From Methanomicrobiales archaeon (GTDB lineage Archaea; Halobacteriota; Methanomicrobia; Methanomicrobiales; Methanomicrobiaceae), in NCBI GenBank assembly GCA_012523385.1, contig JAAYIO010000239.1, forward strand, positions 1 to 12,529: DNA of 12,529 nt, written 5' to 3'. Shown piece by piece: positions 7,453 to 12,529 of this stretch (the first letter of the stretch is position 1; each line of letters begins with the position of its first letter). The notes beneath the pieces are model-generated. The model saw only the letters and a program-made list of their open reading frames with translations. It made no database searches and had not been told where the DNA came from. The translations under genes were made by a program, and so were the position numbers.

Positions 7453-8300
7453 TCTTCCCAAAAGAGTGTAAAACAGTCGGGTATGCAGAAGGGAAACCCG
7501 CCGGAGACAAGGTCTACTTTCTTTCCCGCTACCTCATCCATTCCACCGACAGCGGATACGAAGTGCTGGAAGTGAAGCTAAAAGAGGGAAACACGATGCT
7601 CAGGGATATCCAATCCTCCCATCTGCTGGCAGGCGTTGAGGATGTCTGCATGTACCCCGAAAAGGTGAACCTTCACAATCGCACTGACCTTATCCGCCGG
7701 GCAAAAAAAACCGGAAAACGCTGCACGGTATTTACCGGTCTTGATGAGCACAGAACTTTCGTCTACGACCCAACAGATGAGACGATGGTGACCATTCACG
7801 TCTATGATGCAGAACCCCCCCGCCCAAATCTTGCCCACATCATCCGTGATCTTGAACAAACCGGTCTTTTTGGGGAATGTGGAGTAGAGTTCTGCTACCA
7901 TATTGCAGATATCCGAAATACCAATGCAGAGGTCTATCCCTGCCGGGCGGCGGGATTCTCACGGACGATTGATAATGACCGGTTACGAGGCGATGAAACG
8001 GTTGCCGGGTGTCTGACCGCACGTCAGGTGCTTGCTGAATGCTATGGAAAGGAAGCACCATTCTCGGTGATTGACATATGCCCCGCAAATCAGGTGGCAG
8101 AGGAACCATTCATCGCCCGGTGCTGCCGCTCGGAACGGACAGGAACAGGCGACCATGCAGGATATTATGGTGCGGTTGTACACTGGGGGGCAACCCCCCG
8201 CATGATCGCAGATGCGGTCTTTGCTGTCGTTGAGGGCTGGGAAAAGAAAGGAATGGAACAGGTCAATAACAATACGACAACGGAGGCACAGACGAAATGA
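7449..8300 (+). CDS. Conserved Cys-rich protein of unknown function, between aksE and aksF
   Basis: I do not recognise a characterised family for this 283-residue protein; I have a weak, unverified memory of a DUF7714-type label for Methanomicrobia proteins like it. It has 11 cysteines (7, 67, 92, 144, 149, 165, 188, 198, 211, 225, 226), including C144-x4-C149 and a C225-C226 pair. Histidines and aromatics accompany several of them (EFCYHIAD, YYGAVVHWGATP). No signal peptide or membrane segment is seen, so it is probably cytoplasmic. The last dozen residues are a polar Asn/Thr tail. GGAGA at 7439-7443 sets the start; an upstream in-frame ATG at 7290 lies within aksE. Four-base overlaps with aksE and aksF tie it to coenzyme B synthesis by context only. 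A metal, Fe-S or sulfur-handling role is possible but unproven. An 8-A run at 7703-7710 lies within it. Confidence 0.75.
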   Translation: MIFPKECKTVGYAEGKPAGDKVYFLSRYLIHSTDSGYEVLEVKLKEGNTMLRDIQSSHLLAGVEDVCMYPEKVNLHNRTDLIRRAKKTGKRCTVFTGLDEHRTFVYDPTDETMVTIHVYDAEPPRPNLAHIIRDLEQTGLFGECGVEFCYHIADIRNTNAEVYPCRAAGFSRTIDNDRLRGDETVAGCLTARQVLAECYGKEAPFSVIDICPANQVAEEPFIARCCRSERTGTGDHAGYYGAVVHWGATPRMIADAVFAVVEGWEKKGMEQVNNNTTTEAQTK

Positions 8301-9268
8301 CCTCTATTGCAGTCGTTGAGGGGGATGGCATCGGACAGGAGGTCATCCCGATAGCACAAAACGTTCTTGCACTGCTTCACCCTGAATATGAATTCTATCC
8401 CGTAGAGATTGGCTATGGGAAATGGAGAAAGACCAGAGAGGCGTGCACCGCAGATGACATCGCCCTTTTGCGTGACGCAGATGCCATCCTCTTTGGGGCA
8501 GTGACCACCCCGCCTGCGGCGGATTACCGCAGTGTTGTTTTGCATATTCGAAAAGAACTGGATCTGTATGCCAACCTCCGCCCGGTACAGGGAAACGGCG
8601 TGGATATCATGATCGTGCGGGAGAATACCGAAGGGCTCTATTCCGGTATCGAATGGCAGGAAAAAGACCGGGCCTGTACCCTGCGGCTCATCACCCGCAA
8701 GGGGAGCGAACGAATTGCACGGGCAGCATGTCGGATTGCACGCGAACGAAGAAACCATCTGACCATCGGGAACAAGGCAAATGTCATCAAATCAGACGTT
8801 TTTTTTCGGGACATCTGCATCCAGACAGCAGAAGAGGAGGGCATCCCGTACACCACCGCGTTCATTGACGCCCTGACCCTTGACGTCCTCATGCATCCGG
8901 AACGTTATGATGTCATTGTCACGACAAACATCTTCGGTGACATCCTCTCTGATGCGGCCGCATACCTCGTAGGAGGACTGGGGATGCTTCCAAGCGCTAA
9001 CATCGGTGATGGGCATGCGCTCTTTGAACCGGTGCACGGAAGTGCCCCCGATATCGCCGGACAGGGCATCGCAAACCCTGTCGCCGCCGTCAGGTCAGCA
9101 GCAATGCTTGTTTCCCATCTTGGAGATACATCCGGAGCAGCCCGGATAGAAGAGGCCATCCGGTTGACCGCTGAGGCGGGCATCATTACACGGGATAACG
9201 GCGGAACGGCAACTACCGCAGAGGCAGGTGCTGCGATCATCGCCGCACTCACGCGGTTGTTGGATTAG
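8297..9268 (+). CDS. aksF: (Homo)n-isocitrate dehydrogenase AksF
   Basis: AksF oxidatively decarboxylates (homo)n-isocitrates to the next longer 2-oxoacid, the last step of each elongation round that ends at 2-oxosuberate. The 323-residue product is a beta-decarboxylating dehydrogenase with the N-terminal AVVEGDGIGQEVIP, ENTEGLYSG from E109, NKANV with K160, three metal-binding aspartates D191, D215 and D219 (IDALTLD and GDILSD), and GSAPDIAG near the cofactor site. Isopropylmalate and isocitrate dehydrogenases share these motifs; the neighbouring aksADE decide the name. GGAGG at 8282-8286 is a strong ribosome binding site. It overlaps the upstream gene by four bases and is the last gene of the operon. 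An 8-T run at 8799-8806 keeps frame and reads Val-Phe-Phe-Arg. Confidence 0.9.
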   Translation: MTSIAVVEGDGIGQEVIPIAQNVLALLHPEYEFYPVEIGYGKWRKTREACTADDIALLRDADAILFGAVTTPPAADYRSVVLHIRKELDLYANLRPVQGNGVDIMIVRENTEGLYSGIEWQEKDRACTLRLITRKGSERIARAACRIARERRNHLTIGNKANVIKSDVFFRDICIQTAEEEGIPYTTAFIDALTLDVLMHPERYDVIVTTNIFGDILSDAAAYLVGGLGMLPSANIGDGHALFEPVHGSAPDIAGQGIANPVAAVRSAAMLVSHLGDTSGAARIEEAIRLTAEAGIITRDNGGTATTAEAGAAIIAALTRLLD

Positions 9269-9284
9269 GCCACCATTACACCAC

Positions 9285-9297
9285 TTTTTCATTTTTT
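9285..9297 (+). terminator. Oligo-T terminator after aksF
   Basis: Two T-runs (five T at 9285-9289 and six T at 9292-9297) lie 17 to 29 bases after the aksF stop. This fits archaeal T-tract termination and closes the operon before nfo. Confidence 0.55.
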
Positions 9298-9373
9298 CCG
9301 GCAGCTCTCAGCATTCGTCTGGCCGGTATGCCACCTCTTTTTACCCGCTGGATACAGATCCATTCGTACAGCC

Positions 9374-10219
9374 ATGATCACGATTGGATGCCATGTTTCC
9401 ATCGCCGGGTCGCTTGCACTGGCCGTTTCCCGTGCACAGGAGCGCACCTGCACAACCTTCCAGATATTCACCTCAAACCCCCGCGGCTGGAAGGCAAAAC
9501 CACTAACCGAAGAGGAAGCCCAAGCCTTCCGGCAGGCCGTAACAGAGAGCGGCATCGCTCCTGTTGTCGCTCACATGCCCTACCTCCCTAACCCTGCCAC
9601 ACCCCGGGCAGACATGTGGGACAAGACGGTTGCAACAATAGAACGGGAAGTGGAGCGATGCCTGATTTTAGGTATCCCTTATCTTGTGACCCATCTGGGC
9701 AGCAGTCTCGGGAGCGACGCAGATGAGGCACGGGAACGAACAATCACCGCAATCGGGAGAGGGGCAGATGCCGCTGAAGGTAAAGTAACGATGCTTCTTG
9801 AGAATACCGCGGGGACACAGAACAGCATCGGCACCACGTTTCAGGAGATCGCCACTATCATGGAGGGAGTCGGGCGACAGGGATCTGTCGGCGTCTGTTT
9901 TGATACCTGTCACGGCTTTGCGGCAGGATATGATCTCAAAACAAACGAGGCAACAGACGCGGTCTTCAGAGACTTTGACACCATAATCGGCCTATCTCAC
10001 CTAAAGCTCATCCATCTCAATGACACGATAACAGAACTCGGCGGGCGGCGTGATCGCCATGAACACATCGGTCTGGGGACAATAGGTCTTGAAGGTATCC
10101 AGTCGGTGGTTACCCATCCAAAACTGCGCGACATCCCGTTTATCTGTGAACCACCGGTCGATGACCGCAGGGACGATTACGGGAACATTGCCTGTGTCCG
10201 AAAGTTAGCCGGAGAGTAA
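9374..10219 (+). CDS. nfo: Endonuclease IV (AP endonuclease)
   Basis: Zn-dependent apurinic/apyrimidinic endonuclease of base excision repair; it cuts the backbone 5' of abasic sites. The 281-residue length matches the family. The N-terminus reads IGCHVSIAGS and FQIFTSNPRGW. All nine metal ligands known from the Escherichia coli enzyme are present with a constant offset of two: H67, H107, E143, D177, H180, H214, D227, H229 and E259. The gene stands alone, with about 105 bases on each side. No clear Shine-Dalgarno sequence precedes ATG 9374, and I see no convincing TATA box, so its promoter is unresolved. A short T5 run at 10267-10271 may serve as a terminator. It has no evident functional tie to the coenzyme B genes. 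Confidence 0.96.
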   Translation: MITIGCHVSIAGSLALAVSRAQERTCTTFQIFTSNPRGWKAKPLTEEEAQAFRQAVTESGIAPVVAHMPYLPNPATPRADMWDKTVATIEREVERCLILGIPYLVTHLGSSLGSDADEARERTITAIGRGADAAEGKVTMLLENTAGTQNSIGTTFQEIATIMEGVGRQGSVGVCFDTCHGFAAGYDLKTNEATDAVFRDFDTIIGLSHLKLIHLNDTITELGGRRDRHEHIGLGTIGLEGIQSVVTHPKLRDIPFICEPPVDDRRDDYGNIACVRKLAGE

Positions 10220-10291
10220 CAAAGAACGTGGGAAAAGGGATGATACACAAAAATCGCATACAGTGGTTTTTCAGTGTGCCTCTCTGCCCAA

Positions 10292-10299
10292 CTATTTAA
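10292..10299 (+). promoter_or_regulatory. TATA box of endA (leaderless start predicted)
   Basis: CTATTTAA is a good archaeal TATA match. Its centre lies about 30 bases before GTG 10325, so transcription should begin within a few bases of that codon. No Shine-Dalgarno sequence is present between them. The in-frame ATG at 10274 lies upstream of this box and would not be transcribed from it. Confidence 0.65.
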
Positions 10300-10324
10300 G
10301 ACATCATCTCCAATTTTACACACA

Positions 10325-11320
10325 GTGAAGGCGATACGGGACGGCACCACCGTGGTGCTCGATATAGACGGACATATGCTGTATGACCAGAGCGGATATG
10401 GCCGGAAGACAGACGACGGGCTCATCCTCTCGGCAGAAGAGGCCCTGTATCTGGTGTTAAAGACGAAGATCATCGTGAGCGGTGAGACATTTGAATCATT
10501 AATAACAGAGTTCTCATCCATGCACGGATTTATGCGACGATTTCTGGTGTATCGGGACATGCGGGAACGCGGATATGTTATTCTGCCCGGCCCCCATGAT
10601 TTCCGGGTATTCCGGCGCGGAGAGAGACCCGGAACGGGGAGGACGAACTATCTCATCCGTGTGCTCTCAGAGCGCGACCTCATCATTTTCCGTGAACTCG
10701 CGGAGGAAGTGGCTTCAGCCTCGCATATGCGAAAACAGTTCGTGCTTGCCGTAGTTGATGACGAGGAAGAACTCACCTACTATGATGTCAAGACCGAACC
10801 CCTAAAGGAAGCAGGCCCGGCACCGGAAATTTCCGCGTTAAACGGCATCCGTGCCGGAAATTCCGTCATCACCCCGGATACCGCATCATTTCCCGAAGAT
10901 TCGTGGTTTGGCACAAACCTTGACGATACCCGGCTGATGCTCTCTCCCATGGAGACCCTCTACCTGCTTGACGGCGGATACCTCACCATCAGAGGACAAG
11001 AGAGCGAGGTATCTATCCGGAAGGACATCCCGGAAGAAGATGCAGAATGGAAAGAGAAGTCTCAGGTCTATGCATACCTGCGCACCCGTGGCCACACACC
11101 CCGTACCGCCTATAAATTCGGCCACCATTTCCGTGTCTACTCGGGAGAAAAGAAGCACTCTGAGCTTCTTGTCCACGCACTCCCCCCTGATGCGTCCCTC
11201 CCCATGAGCGTGATCTCACGTTCGGTCAGGTTGGCACACAGTGTGCGTAAGAAGATGCTTTTTGCATGTGCCGAACAAAATGGTATTGAATTCATCGAAT
11301 TTGCGCGAATCAAATTGTGA
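10325..11320 (+). CDS. endA: tRNA-splicing endonuclease EndA, two-repeat (alpha2) type
   Basis: EndA cuts introns out of archaeal tRNAs at bulge-helix-bulge structures. The 331-residue product has two tandem endonuclease repeats, as in the homodimeric class. The C-terminal repeat keeps the catalytic triad: Y272 in FGHHFRVY, H278 in KKHSELLV, and K309 in AHSVRKK, equivalent to Y115, H125 and K156 of the Methanocaldococcus jannaschii enzyme. In the N-terminal repeat the Tyr position is F96 (DFRVF) and the His is not conserved, so it should be structural. The Tyr-to-His loop is short, six residues against ten in M. jannaschii. I start the gene at GTG 10325 because the TATA box at 10292-10299 excludes the earlier ATG 10274. 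The next gene follows after 13 bases, so endA and trpS are probably cotranscribed. Confidence 0.93.
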   Translation: MKAIRDGTTVVLDIDGHMLYDQSGYGRKTDDGLILSAEEALYLVLKTKIIVSGETFESLITEFSSMHGFMRRFLVYRDMRERGYVILPGPHDFRVFRRGERPGTGRTNYLIRVLSERDLIIFRELAEEVASASHMRKQFVLAVVDDEEELTYYDVKTEPLKEAGPAPEISALNGIRAGNSVITPDTASFPEDSWFGTNLDDTRLMLSPMETLYLLDGGYLTIRGQESEVSIRKDIPEEDAEWKEKSQVYAYLRTRGHTPRTAYKFGHHFRVYSGEKKHSELLVHALPPDASLPMSVISRSVRLAHSVRKKMLFACAEQNGIEFIEFARIKL

Positions 11321-11333
11321 GTGATCTGTTTCT

Positions 11334-12529
11334 ATGCAGTCAAAGATCAACCCATGGTCTGCAAACCAGTCCATCGACACGGATAAACTCTTCACCGAGT
11401 TTGGAATCGAACATATTGAGCCATTGCTCCCTGAAATAAAAAATCCCCCTGCGTTTCTGCGCCGGGGTATCGTGATCGGGCACCGTGACTACCGCCCCAT
11501 TGTTGAGGCCATCAACAAGGGCACCCCCTTTCATGTACTGACCGGGTTTATGCCATCCGGCCACCCCCACCTCGGTCACCTGATGGTGATGAAAGAGGTC
11601 GTCTGGCATGTCCGGCAGGGAGGAAACGGATATGTTGCCGTCGCTGACCGTGAGGCACATGCGGTGCGCAATATCTCATGGAACAAATGCAATGAATACG
11701 GCAGGGAATATCTCACCTGCCTCTATGCTCTGGGATATGAAGGAAAAACCTACTACCAGAGCACCAATAACCGCCTCAAGGACCTCGCGTTTGAAGCGGC
11801 AATCAAGATGAACTTCTCCGATATGCAGGCAATATACGGGTTCGCGCAGGATACCCCCCTTGCACATGCAATGAGTGTTGCAACGCAGGTCGCAGACATT
11901 CTTTTCCCCCAGATTGACGCGGGCCCTGCACCGACCATCGTCCCGGTGGGAATTGATCAGGACCCTCACATCCGCCTCACTCGTGACATCGCCTACAAAC
12001 TGCGCTTCTTCACGGTTGAGATGCGGGAGGGGTATGTAAGTGTCCGCTCCAAGAACGCACCGGAAGGGGCACTCGCCGCTGTGTGCGCCGCATTTCCCGG
12101 TTCAAAGAAATACGATATGCATGTGGACATCCATGGGTGCAGTCTCGCTGACGTGGATGCCGCGGTTCGGGTTATCGAGATTGAATTCGGGGGATACGGG
12201 TTCTACACTCCGTCAGCCACGTACCACTACTTCATGCAGGGTTTGCAGGGCGGCAAGATGTCATCCAGTGTCCCGGAGAGTTTTATCGGCTTCTGCGACA
12301 CGGAAAAAAATGTTAAACAGAAGGTGATGGGCGCCATCACCGGCGGCCGGATGACCCTTGAGGAACAGAAACAGCTCGGTGGTGAACCGGAGAAATGCTC
12401 GGTGTATCTCCTCAATCTCTTCCACATGCTGGAGGATGATGACGAACTCACGGAGATTTGTCGGGCCTGTAAGGCGGGGGAGCTGATGTGCGGTACCTGC
12501 AAAAAGGCAACCTACGAGCGGGTCAAAGA
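11334..12529 (+). CDS. trpS: Tryptophanyl-tRNA synthetase (3' truncated by window end)
   Basis: Class I synthetase that charges tRNA(Trp) with tryptophan. The frame is open to the window end, with 398 full codons visible; archaeal enzymes are a little over 400 residues, so only a short C-terminal part is missing. The HIGH-type motif is PSGHPHLGH at residues 74-82 and the KMSKS-type motif is KMSSS at 308-312. Between them lie IVPVGIDQDPHIRLTRDIA and TPSATYHYFMQGLQGG, typical of archaeal/eukaryotic TrpRS rather than the bacterial form. The visible end, CKAGELMCGTCKK, is also typical of archaeal members. The start is ATG 11334, 13 bases after endA, with only a weak GTGA upstream at 11321-11324. 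It is probably translated from the endA transcript. Confidence 0.94.
   Translation, partial: MQSKINPWSANQSIDTDKLFTEFGIEHIEPLLPEIKNPPAFLRRGIVIGHRDYRPIVEAINKGTPFHVLTGFMPSGHPHLGHLMVMKEVVWHVRQGGNGYVAVADREAHAVRNISWNKCNEYGREYLTCLYALGYEGKTYYQSTNNRLKDLAFEAAIKMNFSDMQAIYGFAQDTPLAHAMSVATQVADILFPQIDAGPAPTIVPVGIDQDPHIRLTRDIAYKLRFFTVEMREGYVSVRSKNAPEGALAAVCAAFPGSKKYDMHVDIHGCSLADVDAAVRVIEIEFGGYGFYTPSATYHYFMQGLQGGKMSSSVPESFIGFCDTEKNVKQKVMGAITGGRMTLEEQKQLGGEPEKCSVYLLNLFHMLEDDDELTEICRACKAGELMCGTCKKATYERVK

Larger units (their letters stand above)
692..9268 (+). other. Eight-gene overlapping operon centred on coenzyme B (2-oxosuberate) biosynthesis
   Basis: Successive genes overlap by 17, 19, 20, 4, 4, 4 and 4 bases, so there is no intergenic base in about 8.6 kb. 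The last four junctions are ATGA type. Translation is therefore very likely coupled, and the eight products are probably made together. Four genes (aksA, aksD, aksE, aksF) are a complete 2-oxoacid elongation set. The other four have no settled function. The unit is bounded by oligo-T tracts on both sides (610-616 and 9285-9297). Confidence 0.75.

Noticed and set aside
9336..9344. T-rich TCTTTTTAC as a TATA box for nfo
   Set aside because: It is a poor match and no other element supports it. The nfo promoter is left unassigned.
9298..9373. Search of the aksF-nfo spacer for a tRNA or small RNA gene
   Set aside because: No cloverleaf-like pairing or known RNA motif was visible to me in this short spacer.
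10274..10324. ATG 10274 as the endA start
   Set aside because: It lies upstream of the best TATA box (10292-10299), and the added residues do not resemble the EndA N-terminus.

Overview
The window comes from a methanogenic archaeon, most likely of the order Methanomicrobiales or a close relative. It carries formylmethanofuran:H4MPT formyltransferase (Ftr) and two proteins of the methanogenesis-marker-11 type. It also carries the complete Aks set that builds 2-oxosuberate for coenzyme B, an archaeal two-repeat tRNA-splicing endonuclease, and archaeal-type promoters (TATA boxes) and terminators (oligo-T tracts). Base composition looks moderately GC-rich and even, with no mobile elements, CRISPR arrays, rRNA or tRNA genes seen. 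All genes are on the + strand and no gene-free stretch exceeds about 105 bases.

Layout. (1) 1-605: 3' two-thirds of ftr, ending in an oligo-T terminator. (2) 692-9268: eight genes in one unbroken chain, each overlapping the next by 4 to 20 bases, behind one TATA-like element and closed by two oligo-T tracts. The order is marker-11 paralog A, marker-11 paralog B, a radical SAM/TPP-enzyme fusion, aksA, aksD, aksE, an uncharacterised Cys-rich protein, aksF. (3) 9374-10219: endonuclease IV (nfo). (4) 10325 to the end: endA and a 3'-truncated tryptophanyl-tRNA synthetase gene, only 13 bases apart. The endA TATA box is placed so that the mRNA probably starts at or next to its GTG codon (leaderless).

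How the genes work together. AksA, AksD/AksE and AksF perform iterative 2-oxoacid chain elongation from 2-oxoglutarate to 2-oxosuberate. To my knowledge the later steps to coenzyme B have no firmly assigned enzymes: decarboxylation to 7-oxoheptanoate, conversion to 7-mercaptoheptanoate, amide bonding to threonine, and phosphorylation. The same operon holds four non-Aks genes whose visible domains fit such chemistry. These are a TPP-enzyme module without its usual ferredoxin domain, a radical SAM module with an extra Cys cluster, two proteins with a TiaS-like G-I/V-D-D-T-D-T nucleotide-handling motif, and a Cys-rich unknown. The main proposal of this annotation is that 692-9268 is a nearly complete coenzyme B biosynthesis operon containing candidates for the missing steps. 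The Aks assignments are strong; the roles of the other four are inference.
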